Source: Cyanobacteria bacterium RI_101 (lineage in GTDB: Bacteria; Cyanobacteriota; Cyanobacteriia; Cyanobacteriales; Microcystaceae). Taken from it: 64,000 nucleotides of DNA. The number at the start of each line of letters is the position of its first letter. The first letter of the stretch is position 1. Where the stretch lies: assembly GCA_016471375.1 (NCBI GenBank), contig WGLZ01000015.1, forward strand, positions 1 to 64,000, read 5' to 3'. Positions 19,516-29,247 of this stretch are shown piece by piece. The translations under genes and the position numbers were made by a program. The notes beneath the pieces were generated by a model, which did not search any database, had not been told where the DNA came from, and worked only from the letters and a program-made list of their open reading frames with translations.

Positions 19516-21045
19516 TTAGGGTTTTTCCTCCGCCTCCATTTTCTTGCGGGCCGCCTCCGGCAGATCGATAAAGACCCGTTGTCCCGGCTCCAGCCCCGAG
19601 AGAATCTGGGTTTTGCTGTCCAGCACCAGCCCCACCGTCACCGGCGCGAATTGGGGGTTATTCTCCTCGTCCGGCGTCATCACCCCGGTCTCTCCGTTTT
19701 GGGTGACAATGGCCACCGTGGGCACCGTCACGGCGCTGTTTAACGGCTCTCCCTGGAACGTGACGTCCACATTCATTTTCGAGCGCAATTTATCCTGACC
19801 CGTCACCAGCGCCACCACCACTTCAAAGGAGGTGACATTATTTTCCACAATGGCTTCCGGGGCCACCCGGGTGACTTTCCCCTGAAAACTTTGATTGGGG
19901 TAGGCGTCCGCTTGAATGATGACGGGTTGACCCACCCGCAGAGCGCCGACGTCCACTTCGGGAACCTTGGCCACCACTTCTAGCCCCCTGGCGATGGAGA
20001 GAATAGAGGTGGAGGTGGCGGACGCCGTGGTGGACGCGGTCGTTGTCGGCGTCACAAAAGCGCCGACGGAGGCGAAACGCTGGGTGACGATGCCGGGGAA
20101 GGGGGCGACGATATAGGTGTCTCGGTACTGAATTTTTGAGCGCTCCAGTTGGGCTTGGGCCGCTTCGGCGCCGGCCTTGAGGCTAGCCAATTCCGCTTTA
20201 GCGGTGGCGGCCCGTCTTTGCAGGGCGGCCTCCTGACCCTTGAGCGCCTGTTCGGCTTCCAGAATCGCGCCTTGATTTTGTTGAATTTCCTGTTGGATTT
20301 GCCCCACCTCCGGGGAGGCGGTGGTTTTAGCCTGCTCCAAACGCTGGAGCGCCGCGGCTAGATCCGCCTGGGCGGTGTAGAAATCATTTAGAAGCTCGTC
20401 AAAGCGATCCTGGGAAATGGCGCCTTCTTCCAGCAAGCTTTGGTTGCGTTTGACCCGGCTCTGGGCTAACTTGAGGCGGGATTCGCTGGCCTTGGCTTGG
20501 GCCGCCAGTTGGTCGATATCTCGGGGAATGCGGGTCTGGACTTCCTGTAGGCGGGCTTGGCTCCGTTGCAGTTGGGAGCGAGCTTGGGCGATGCGGGTTT
20601 TAGCTTGGTTGACCTCGGCTTGCAGTTGGTTCAACTCCGTGGGGATTTTCATTTCCGCTTCCCGGAAACGGGCGACGGCTTCCTGCAACCGGGCTTGGGA
20701 TTGCATCCCGTCCGCGAAGGCCTCTTGATTTTCCATCACCGCCAGGCGCTGGCCCCGCTGAACCCGGTCTCCCTGTTCCACAAATAAGCCCACGATGCGC
20801 CCCGGCGTCTTGGGGCTGATATTGACGGTTTGCACCGGCTGAACCACGCCGTTGGCCTCGATTTCCACCGTCAGGGTCTCCTGGGTGGCCGCCACGGTGT
20901 ATTTTTCCAGATCGGACGGCGCGCCGGAGGATTGAGCCAGGCGATAGGTCAACCCCCCCACCGCTAAGATCCCCGCGCCGAGCAGTCCTAAAATCCAAGG
21001 GAGCGGGCGCTTGGGAGCGCCGAAAAGGGGACGTTGCATAGCCAA
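19516..21045 (-). CDS. HlyD/MacA-type efflux periplasmic adaptor (RND/ABC MFP)
   Basis: VNISPKTPGRIVGLFVEQGDRVQRGQRLAVMEN lipoyl motif, long coiled coil, IVAPFPGIVTQR. Confidence 0.88.
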   Translation of the reverse strand: MAMQRPLFGAPKRPLPWILGLLGAGILAVGGLTYRLAQSSGAPSDLEKYTVAATQETLTVEIEANGVVQPVQTVNISPKTPGRIVGLFVEQGDRVQRGQRLAVMENQEAFADGMQSQARLQEAVARFREAEMKIPTELNQLQAEVNQAKTRIAQARSQLQRSQARLQEVQTRIPRDIDQLAAQAKASESRLKLAQSRVKRNQSLLEEGAISQDRFDELLNDFYTAQADLAAALQRLEQAKTTASPEVGQIQQEIQQNQGAILEAEQALKGQEAALQRRAATAKAELASLKAGAEAAQAQLERSKIQYRDTYIVAPFPGIVTQRFASVGAFVTPTTTASTTASATSTSILSIARGLEVVAKVPEVDVGALRVGQPVIIQADAYPNQSFQGKVTRVAPEAIVENNVTSFEVVVALVTGQDKLRSKMNVDVTFQGEPLNSAVTVPTVAIVTQNGETGVMTPDEENNPQFAPVTVGLVLDSKTQILSGLEPGQRVFIDLPEAARKKMEAEEKP

Positions 21046-21257
21046 GGGAGCGAGAAGGAAAAAAAGGAATAGTCCCTATCCTACCGTTTAAAATTGTTAA
21101 GCGCCGCTGACAGTCCTCGGTTGAAGGCGATTCTCCGCCAAGGAGATTGGCTCCCTAAAACGGCGCTCGCGTTTTGGAAGCGCCGCCGGTTCCCCCGTTA
21201 AGGTTAGCCTCACTGTTACCATAGACGGCTATCCCCAATCCTAATTTTTGAGTTCTT

Positions 21258-23045
21258 ATGACCAATAATCTTCCCGACCCGATTATCATCCAACCGATTA
21301 GCAACCTTACTGTTAGGGTTAACTCAGCGGATACCGCGCTTAATTTAAGTAATTATTTCGACGATCCGTTGACCACGGGAAAAGTGGCTCGTTTTAACCT
21401 AGCGCCGGTTAATTTAACCCCTACGACCACGGGAATCTTAGGGAACGGAGTGATCAACGTCGTCCTCTTTGACCAAGTGAATCAAGGAGCGCCGTTAACG
21501 GTTCAAAATTTTCAAAACTACGTTAATAGCAATCGCTATACCAACTCCTTTATTCATCGCTCTATCCCTAACTTTATCGTTCAAGGCGGCGGCTATACCT
21601 ATAATAACGGCGCTTTAGGGACAATTCCGAGCAACGCCCCTGTTCAAAACGAATATAGCCCCCTACGCTCTAATACTCGGGGCACCATCGCCATGGCTAA
21701 GCTTGGCAACGATCCCAATAGCGCCACGAGTCAATGGTTTTTTAACTTAGCGGATAACTCCAGCAATTTAAATAATCAGAATGGGGGGTTCACCGTCTTC
21801 GGTCAAGCCCGTAGCGCAAGCGATTTAGCCACCATCGACGCCATTGCCGCCGCGCCGGTTTACAATGCGGGCGGCGCTTTTACGAATCTTCCCCTCACGC
21901 AGAATTTTATTAGCGACGGCAATTTTATTCGTTTTAGTAGCATCACCATTAGTCAGCAAGCGGAATTAAGCTTTGCGATTGTTGGCAATACCCGTCCGAC
22001 CTTAGTGACTCCCAAGATTACGAATAATCAGCTGAGCCTTGACTATCTTCCTAACCAAGTGGGTAGCGCAAATATTACCGTTCGAGCTACAAATCTTTTT
22101 GGAGAAACCATCGACTATACCTTTACGGCTAAAGTTTTGCCGACCCTTAGCGTCAGCGCCAATCAAACCGTTGTCGAAGGTTTGAGCAATCCTCAAACGG
22201 TCAGCTATACGGTCACGCTTTCTAACGCCAGTAATGAAGTGGTTACCGTTAACTACGCCACCAGCAATGGGACAGCCAAAGCGGGTTTAGATTATACTTC
22301 GATCAACGGAACTCTAACCTTCAATCCCGGCGTCACCAGTCAAGTCATCAACGTTCCCATCCTCAATGATTCCCTCAGCGAAAGTAACGAGAGCTTTAAC
22401 CTGACCTTAAGCAACCCCGTCAACGCTCTCCCCGGCGCTAAAATCGTGGCGACGACAACCCTGACGGATACCCTCAACTCCGCCGTCTCCGCCACCTTAC
22501 CCGCCAATGTTGAGAATTTAGCCTTGACGGGAACAACGGCTATTAACGGTACGGGCAACGCTCTGAACAACCAAATCACTGGTAATGAGGGCGTCAATAT
22601 CCTTAACGGCGGCCCCGGCGCCGACGCCCTAACAGGAAAAGGCGGTAACGACATTTTTGTGTTCCGCTTCGGAGAATCCACCGTTACGAGCTTGGATCGA
22701 ATTACGGATTTTGCCATCGGCGCCGATAAGATTGACCTGCTCACCCAGGGCGGCGGGGCGCTGAATAAACCGGCGGCTTTCACCCGGGCCGCGGATAGCG
22801 CCGCGACCAATATCAACACGATTGTGAACAACGTCTTCGCCGACGCCAACGGCGCTCAGGCGGGTAATCAAGCCTTGGGCATTAACCGGGCGGCGCTGGT
22901 TAAAGCGGGCGCCTCGACATATCTAATTGTTAACGACGGCGTCGCCGGTTTCCAAAGCGCCAACGATTTGGCGATTAACCTCACCGGCTTTACCGGCGCT
23001 CTTCCGGCGCTGGGTTCTATTCCCGTAAATAATTTCTTCGTTTAG
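21258..23045 (+). CDS. Cyclophilin-type PPIase fused to Calx-beta and RTX-type Ca-binding domains
   Basis: FIHRSIPNFIVQGGGY...GTIAMAKLGNDPNSATSQWFFNL; Calx-beta VNYATSNGTAKAGLDYTSINGTLTF; NILNGGPGADALTGKGGNDIFVF. Confidence 0.9.
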   Translation: MTNNLPDPIIIQPISNLTVRVNSADTALNLSNYFDDPLTTGKVARFNLAPVNLTPTTTGILGNGVINVVLFDQVNQGAPLTVQNFQNYVNSNRYTNSFIHRSIPNFIVQGGGYTYNNGALGTIPSNAPVQNEYSPLRSNTRGTIAMAKLGNDPNSATSQWFFNLADNSSNLNNQNGGFTVFGQARSASDLATIDAIAAAPVYNAGGAFTNLPLTQNFISDGNFIRFSSITISQQAELSFAIVGNTRPTLVTPKITNNQLSLDYLPNQVGSANITVRATNLFGETIDYTFTAKVLPTLSVSANQTVVEGLSNPQTVSYTVTLSNASNEVVTVNYATSNGTAKAGLDYTSINGTLTFNPGVTSQVINVPILNDSLSESNESFNLTLSNPVNALPGAKIVATTTLTDTLNSAVSATLPANVENLALTGTTAINGTGNALNNQITGNEGVNILNGGPGADALTGKGGNDIFVFRFGESTVTSLDRITDFAIGADKIDLLTQGGGALNKPAAFTRAADSAATNINTIVNNVFADANGAQAGNQALGINRAALVKAGASTYLIVNDGVAGFQSANDLAINLTGFTGALPALGSIPVNNFFV

Positions 23046-23123
23046 GGCTTCCGCCGGGGCAAGGGATTCGACCCTGACAGCCAGGGCGCTAAGGTTAAAA
23101 AGGTTTCCCTACGATCGAGCGCC

Positions 23124-23852
23124 ATGCCTCCGGCCCCGCCCCCCCTGCTCCAGCGCCTGAGCAACCAATTTTTTAATCTTCTGGGTCAATCCCTAACCCC
23201 CGCCTGGGACAAGCGCCTGTTGGGGCTGAGCGCTCTGCCCATTGGGACGATTTTCGACGTCGGCGCCAACCAGGGACAATTCTCTCGCTGGGCGCTGAAG
23301 CGCTTTCCCAACGCCCAAATCTACGCCTTTGAACCCCTGCCGGTTCCCTTCGCCCAACTGGAGCGCCTAGGCCGCCGTCGTCCCAATTTTCGAGCCTTTC
23401 CCCTAGCCCTCGGCGCCGAAACCGCCACCGTCCCCATCCATAACCCTCTCTACTTTCACGCCGCGGCCTCCCTCCTGCCCACCACGGCGCTGTGCGAGGA
23501 AGTCTACCCGATGTTGAAGGCTCAGAATCTGCTGGACGCGCCTCAACGAACCCTAGATGATGTTCTTCGGGAAGAAAACTTAACCCTAGCGCCGGAAGTT
23601 CTTTTAAAACTAGACGTCCAAGGCTATGAAGACCGGGTTCTCCGCGGCGCCGGCCGAACCCTAGAGCGGACGCGGGCGGCGATTGTGGAAATTTCCCTAG
23701 ACCGGCTCTACGAGGGCCAAGCTCGGTGCGCCGACGTTTTTCAACTGCTTCAGGAGCGGGGTCTGAGCTACGCCGGTAATTTGGATCAAATGTTGGCTCG
23801 GGACGGCCATGTGCGCTACTTTAACGCCCTCTTTTGGCGCCGCTCGGATTAG
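23124..23852 (+). CDS. FkbM family methyltransferase
   Basis: IFDVGANQGQFSRWALKRFPNAQIYAFEPLP ... LLKLDVQGYEDRVLRGA. Confidence 0.92.
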   Translation: MPPAPPPLLQRLSNQFFNLLGQSLTPAWDKRLLGLSALPIGTIFDVGANQGQFSRWALKRFPNAQIYAFEPLPVPFAQLERLGRRRPNFRAFPLALGAETATVPIHNPLYFHAAASLLPTTALCEEVYPMLKAQNLLDAPQRTLDDVLREENLTLAPEVLLKLDVQGYEDRVLRGAGRTLERTRAAIVEISLDRLYEGQARCADVFQLLQERGLSYAGNLDQMLARDGHVRYFNALFWRRSD

Positions 23853-23912
23853 AGGATGTTGGGAACAGTCTTAACTCTCTCCGCGAATCCCGCCAGCCGT
23901 TGACGGCGCTTT

Positions 23913-24098
23913 ATGAATAACCCCGTCGCCGTGCGATTGGAGTATGAATGGCGCGATGACGCTGGGTTTTGGTATCGCTCCTATGGCAATGAAAACTGGG
24001 AATTTGCGGAGAATGGTTTGATGACTCGTTGATTTGCCAGCACTAATGATGCGCCAATCCAAGAGTCTGAACAAAAGTTTTGCCGGGAGCGCGACTAG
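23913..24098 (+). pseudogene. DUF1348 (NTF2-like) C-terminal remnant with in-frame TGA
   Basis: [54 protein letters not shown]. Confidence 0.7.
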
Positions 24099-24163
24099 CA
24101 TCCGACGACTAGCGGCGATTCATGATTTCCCGCCGCTACATTTTTTCTTCGGCGTAAAGGGGA

Positions 24164-25261
24164 TTAGGTTTCCAGAAAAGGATAATCGATATATCCCGCT
24201 TCCGACCCTTCCGCGCCCTGGCCGTAATAGGTCTCCGGGGTCGCTTCCGCAATCGCCGCGTCCCGAGCGAAACGTTCAGGTAGATCGGGATTAGCGATAA
24301 AGGGGCGACCGAAAGAGACAAGATCGGCATGACCATTAATGAGCGCAGAGTTTCCGCTTGCTTTGTTATATCCTCCGTTGGTCATCAGCGTTCCCTTATA
24401 TAGGGGGCGAAATAAGGGCGCAACCGGGTGAAGAACTCGTCCCGTCGAGAGATCGGACTCGTTCGGCTCCATCAAATGGATATAAGCTACCGGAAAAGAA
24501 TTTAATGCTTGAATCAGATAACCGAACGCGGCCTTCGGATCGGAATCCCGCATTCCGTAATATGTATTGCTCGGGGATAATTTAATCCCCACGCGACCGG
24601 TTCCCCACACTTCGGTCACAGCGCTCACCACCTCTAGAGCGAAGCGGGCGCGACCGGCGATCGATCCTCCGTACTTATCGGTTCGTTGGTTAGAACCGTC
24701 CTGAAGGAACTGATCGATCAAATAACCGAACGCCCCGTGGAGTTCCACCCCGTCAAAACCCGCATCTAGAGCGTTTTTCGCCCCTTGGCGGAATTCCTCG
24801 ACGACCCCGAGAATTTCCTCGGTTTCTAGGGCGCGGGGGGTTTCTAGAGATACTTTCCCGATGGGGGTGTGCAGTTGTCCCTCGCCGGCGATCGCACTCG
24901 GGGCGATCGGCGTTTGTCCGTCCAACAGCGCGGGATGGGAAACCCGACCGCAGTGCCATAGTTGCAAGAAACATTTTCCTCCCCGCTCGTGCACCGCGTT
25001 TGTGACTTTCCGCCAGCCGGCTATCTGTTCGCTGTTGTAGATGCCGGGACAGTTGAGGTACCCGCGGGACAGGGGGGAGACCATCGTGCATTCGGTAACG
25101 ATCAGACCGGCCGAGGCTCTTTGGGCGTAGTAGGTAGCCATGGTCTCGGTAGGAACGGTTCCGTCGGCCCGTAATCGGGTCATGGGAGCCATGACGATAC
25201 GGTTGGCGAGGGAAAGGGAACCGAGGGTCAAGGGCGAGAATAAATCTAGGGTCGGGTTCAT
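24164..25261 (-). CDS. Alkene reductase / old yellow enzyme (NemA-like)
   Basis: LANRIVMAPMTRLRADGTVPTETMATYYAQRASAGLIVTE; DGVELHGAFGYLIDQFLQDGSNQRTDKYGGS. Confidence 0.95.
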   Translation of the reverse strand: MNPTLDLFSPLTLGSLSLANRIVMAPMTRLRADGTVPTETMATYYAQRASAGLIVTECTMVSPLSRGYLNCPGIYNSEQIAGWRKVTNAVHERGGKCFLQLWHCGRVSHPALLDGQTPIAPSAIAGEGQLHTPIGKVSLETPRALETEEILGVVEEFRQGAKNALDAGFDGVELHGAFGYLIDQFLQDGSNQRTDKYGGSIAGRARFALEVVSAVTEVWGTGRVGIKLSPSNTYYGMRDSDPKAAFGYLIQALNSFPVAYIHLMEPNESDLSTGRVLHPVAPLFRPLYKGTLMTNGGYNKASGNSALINGHADLVSFGRPFIANPDLPERFARDAAIAEATPETYYGQGAEGSEAGYIDYPFLET

Positions 25262-25297
25262 AGGAAATGCGGTTACGAAGGATATTCCCTCGATTTT

Positions 25298-25534
25298 CTA
25301 CAGTTTCGTGTGGCTTCCGTCGCAGAAAGGAGCGTTCGCCGTCGCCTTGCAGAGACACAGGGCGACTTTCTTCGGCTCCTCGACGGTGAATTTCAGGGGA
25401 CTGAACTCCGTCCCTTTGTGAGCGCCGTCGCAGTAGGGCTGGTTGGTTGAAGCCCCGCAGGCGCACCACCAGTAATCCCCAGGTTCGAGATCGAGAACTA
25501 CGGGTTTCTTGTCAGCGATAATCGGTTGATTCAT
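25298..25534 (-). CDS. Dual CDGSH iron-sulfur domain protein
   Basis: CACGASTNQPYCDGAHK and CLCKATANAPFCDGSH. Confidence 0.93.
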   Translation of the reverse strand: MNQPIIADKKPVVLDLEPGDYWWCACGASTNQPYCDGAHKGTEFSPLKFTVEEPKKVALCLCKATANAPFCDGSHTKL

Positions 25535-25680
25535 GGCTAGTATTCTCCTTATCGGCGATTTTTACAGTCGCTCGCCAGTTAGGGGGCGATGCTAGTTGCA
25601 TTATGGATTGAATTCTTGAAAAAGACAATTGCTAATTTTAGGGATAAACTGTTTCTATATTGTGGACAATGAGGGCGGGG

Positions 25681-26613
25681 ATGGATAAGTTCGAGAGTCT
25701 CAGGGCTTTCACGACCGTCGTGAAAACGGGAAGTTTTGCGGGCGCGGCTCGGGAAATGAGAATATCTCGCTCGGCCGCGCATAAATTAGTCGCGAATCTG
25801 GAAAAAGAATTAGGGGCGCGGCTTTTCCATCGCAGTACCCGACGGGTGACGCCGACCACGACCGGACTCGCTTTCTATGAGCGGTGCGCGACGATTCTGG
25901 CGGATCTGGCGGAGGCGGAGATCGCCGTGTCGCGCTGGCACGAGGAACCGATGGGAGTTCTCCGGGTGAACGCGCCCATGTCTTTCGGGGTGTTATACCT
26001 CGCGCCATTAATAACGGAATTCATGATTCGCCACCCCCGGCTACAGGTGCAATTAACCCTCGACGATCGCCTAATCGACCCAATTAGCGAGGGTTTCGAT
26101 TTCGTCCTCCGGGTGTCCCTCCCTCCTCAATCCGCGTCGCTGGCGGTTCACCCTCTTGCGTCGATCGAGCGTATTTTGTGCGCTAGCGACCGCTATTTAT
26201 CCGAGCGCGGACTTCCGGCGCATCCGTCCGATCTACGCAAACATTCCTGTCTGCACTACGGCTATATGTCCGCGGGAAACGTCTGGAAATTAAACGGGCC
26301 GGACGGGGAACAGGCCATCCCGATCGAGGGCGCTCTCTGCTCTAACAACGGAGAGGTATTGAGAGAAGCGGCGCTCAAAGGCTTAGGTATTGCTTTACTG
26401 CCGACCTTTCTCGTGGCCCGCGAATTACGTTGGGGAACTCTACGAACGATCTTGCCGGACTACTCGATCGGATCGCTCTCCCTGTGCGCGATCTACCCAA
26501 CGAACCGTCATCTTTCGATTACGGTAAGATTGTTTACCGAATTCCTACGGGAAAGCTTCGGCCGGGCTGACTGGATGGAAACGATTATGAGTTCTCGCTC
26601 TCGGGAACGATAA
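25681..26613 (+). CDS. LysR-family transcriptional regulator
   Basis: MDKFESLRAFTTVVKTGSFAGAAREMRISRSAAHKLVANLEKELGARLFHRSTRRV winged HTH. Confidence 0.95.
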   Translation: MDKFESLRAFTTVVKTGSFAGAAREMRISRSAAHKLVANLEKELGARLFHRSTRRVTPTTTGLAFYERCATILADLAEAEIAVSRWHEEPMGVLRVNAPMSFGVLYLAPLITEFMIRHPRLQVQLTLDDRLIDPISEGFDFVLRVSLPPQSASLAVHPLASIERILCASDRYLSERGLPAHPSDLRKHSCLHYGYMSAGNVWKLNGPDGEQAIPIEGALCSNNGEVLREAALKGLGIALLPTFLVARELRWGTLRTILPDYSIGSLSLCAIYPTNRHLSITVRLFTEFLRESFGRADWMETIMSSRSRER

Positions 26614-26723
26614 TTATGGAATGCGACCCGGATTGGCAGTTTCCCTTGTGGCTCCCCCGAGTTGACCCGTTTAACTTTATCCTTAGAATTGCTCTTCTAA
26701 ACGATTAATGCGCTAATTTAAAA

Positions 26724-26930
26724 ATGAAGTCCAAAATTATTGTCTTTTTACTTTTACTCACAACTATAGTCGGCTGTGGGCAAGCTTCTAATACTGACGA
26801 TGGTGACGATGGGGGTCAAAGTTCCTCTCCTGAGTTAAATCAAGGGGGAGATCAAGACCAAGACGAGGGTAAAGACAAGGACGAGAAAGACAAAAATGAA
26901 AAGGATAAAGACGACGATGACGACGACTAA
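26724..26930 (+). CDS. Small lipoprotein with acidic Asp/Lys-rich tail
   Basis: Lipobox-like LTTIVGCG; KDKDEKDKNEKDKDDDDDD tail. Confidence 0.6.
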   Translation: MKSKIIVFLLLLTTIVGCGQASNTDDGDDGGQSSSPELNQGGDQDQDEGKDKDEKDKNEKDKDDDDDD

Positions 26931-26997
26931 TCGGCTTTACCCTGTCCAATAACCTTAACTCTAAGCGCCGGAAAGTCGTCAGATTACAGGAGGAAGG

Positions 26998-27228
26998 ATG
27001 ACCATTGACATTGAGGCCGCGGAACGGTTCGGCTGGCAGAGGGACGGGGAGATTTTGGAGGTCAGGTCGGATCTGATTCTGGAGGATTGGCCGGACAAAC
27101 AGGCGCAAGACTTAGGGATGGTCTATACCGCTTTCATCGGCGCCGGGGACTGTGAGGCGGTGACCGTTGTTTTGACCTGGGAGGACGGCGCCGTTCGGAT
27201 TCGTTCTCTAGAATGGGGCAGACCTTGA
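26998..27228 (+). CDS. Hypothetical protein
   Basis: 76-aa ORF in an otherwise empty interval; RBS-like AGGAGGAAGG upstream. Confidence 0.5.
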   Translation: MTIDIEAAERFGWQRDGEILEVRSDLILEDWPDKQAQDLGMVYTAFIGAGDCEAVTVVLTWEDGAVRIRSLEWGRP

Positions 27229-27357
27229 GGCGTTACTAGGGGATAAGTCGGCGCTGTCCGTCCCTATCGAGCCGATTTAGAGCCAATTCTTTATCTTAAC
27301 ATTGTTTTAACTTTTTAGCATACCCAAACTAATTTTACGGGGATACAATAAGGATAT

Positions 27358-29000
27358 ATGCCCAGAATTGGGAGGTGTGCTATGAGCGCCGATATGTCTG
27401 AGTCTGTTCTGAGTGCTCCCCAAAGTTTAGTATACGAGTGGAACTTAGCGGAAGATTTCTTAATTGTTCCTAATCAGCTTAATCCAAATCCGGACACTTA
27501 TGGAAATAGCGATGTTTGGTATTTCTTGAGAAGCACAAGTTTAACTCATAACCCAGCAACTTATGATTTATTGTCTGAGTTTGTGCCAGACGTTGAGTTT
27601 ACTCATATTTATTTTGATGTTGGTAATGTTCAACAGTGGCGGGATAATGGCTATCTTCCCTATATTTCTATTAATTCAAGCGGTGTAGATATCATTAAAA
27701 TGAGCCGAGTTGGAGTGTATGGGATTGGCCAAAAGGAACGATTAATATGCACCCGACTTATGATCAATATGCTATTGTGGGTTGGAAAGCGCCGTTTAGC
27801 GGTTTATTTGACGTAGAGGGTTTCTTCCGGGATATTGACTCTTCCTTTGGAGATGGTGTTAATTGGTTTATTGATAAAGGGTCGGAAACTCTACAGTCTG
27901 GATCGGTTGGGGAAGCTTTTCCTGATAAGTCTCAGAGTTTTTCTTTTTCCGATTTGTCTATGAATCAAGGAGAGTTGCTTTATTTTATTGTCGATATTAA
28001 CAACATTGATTATTGTGATTCAACAGAGTTATCGCTCTCCATCACTAGCAATGTCGTCGTTGAACTGCCAACTCTAGCCATCAACAACGCGACCGTTGTC
28101 GAAGGTTTAGATAACACGGCTTTCCTAACCGTCAGCCTTAACGGTCTCTTTAACCTGCCCGTTACTGTTAACTATACGACGACTCCCCTTAACGCCCTTC
28201 CTGGGGAGGACTATCAAAGTCAGACCGGAACTTTGACCATCGCCCCCAATAGTCAAACGGGCACTATCAGCATTCCCATTATTAACGACGCTTTGAACGA
28301 ACGAGACGAGGCGTTTCTGGTGACGCTCTCCGACCCGGTTAACGCGACCCTAGATCCCAACGCCGGCGCCGGTCAGGTCGTCATCACGGATACCTGGCAG
28401 GCGTTTGTGACCTCGACCCTACCCGCCGGGGTGGAAAACCTGAAACTAAGCGGGACAGGGGATATTAACGGGAGCGGGAACGCCGGGGATAATGTCCTCA
28501 CCGGCAACAACGGTAAAAATCTGCTCAGCGGCAAAGCGGGGAACGACACGCTCCGGGGCGGTCTGGGGAAAGATTCTCTCAACGGCGGCGCCGGTAACGA
28601 CCTGCTCGTAGGCGGGTTGGATAAGGATATTGTCCGGGGCGGCCCGGGGAACGACCGATTTTCCTATACGAAGTTGGAAGATTCCCTACTATCGGGCTTT
28701 GATAAAGTCGCCGACTTCAACGCCAATGAAGACCGATTTGTGGTCAAAACCTTGCCGACTCTCTTTACCGCCAACGCGGGCAATGTGGCCCGTCTCAAAG
28801 AAGCGGATCTACAGGCGCTGTTAACCCCGGACGTGTTGGCCAACCCAGGCGACGTCGCTCAATTTACCTACGGCGCTCGGACATTCATCGCCATCAACGA
28901 CGTCTTAGCCGGTTTCCAAGGGAGCGGGGACGCCATTGTGGAGTTGGCGACCAACGGTTTAACCGGAGTCTTGAGTCAAGGGAATTTCGCCTTGTCTTAG
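27358..29000 (+). pseudogene. Calx-beta/RTX Ca-binding protein split by an apparent 1-nt frameshift at A-run 27697-27700
   Basis: Adding one A gives ...SSGVDIIKNEPSWSVWDWPKGTINMHPTYDQYAIVGWKAP, joining ORFs 27358..27816 and 27747..29000. Confidence 0.75.
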
Positions 29001-29079
29001 TCCGCGGCGCCGTTACTGCCGTTACTCGCAATGTACCATCCCCCACAGCCGGAGCGATGGGGGACAACGTTCTTAAAGG

Positions 29080-29176
29080 TTAGACAAAGAAACTATCAAC
29101 GGCGATAGCGCCGAAGTCCGGTAAACCCCCGAGCCGGTGAGATTGATCGTCGGTACTAGATTGTCGCTTTCGTTAA
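29080..29176 (-). pseudogene. Decayed 3' end of an RTX-type gene
   Basis: Minus strand: FNESDNLVPTINLTG (one frame) then GLPDFGAIAVDSFFV* (shifted), resembling the C-terminus of 21258..23045 (AINLTGFTGALPALGSIPVNNFFV*). Confidence 0.6.
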
Positions 29177-29247
29177 AGTGGCGGCTTTACTATATCTCTG
29201 TCCCAGAGTAACCGCTATGATAGGGCAATCTTGAGTCAATTCTAGGA

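Noticed and set aside
16589-24895. HIP1 (GCGATCGC) abundance
   Set aside because: Only two copies noticed (16589-16596, 24888-24895), close to chance; not the dominant iterated motif here
24753-25469. 238-aa ORF antisense frame over OYE/CDGSH
   Set aside because: Arg-rich shadow frame of two confidently identified genes
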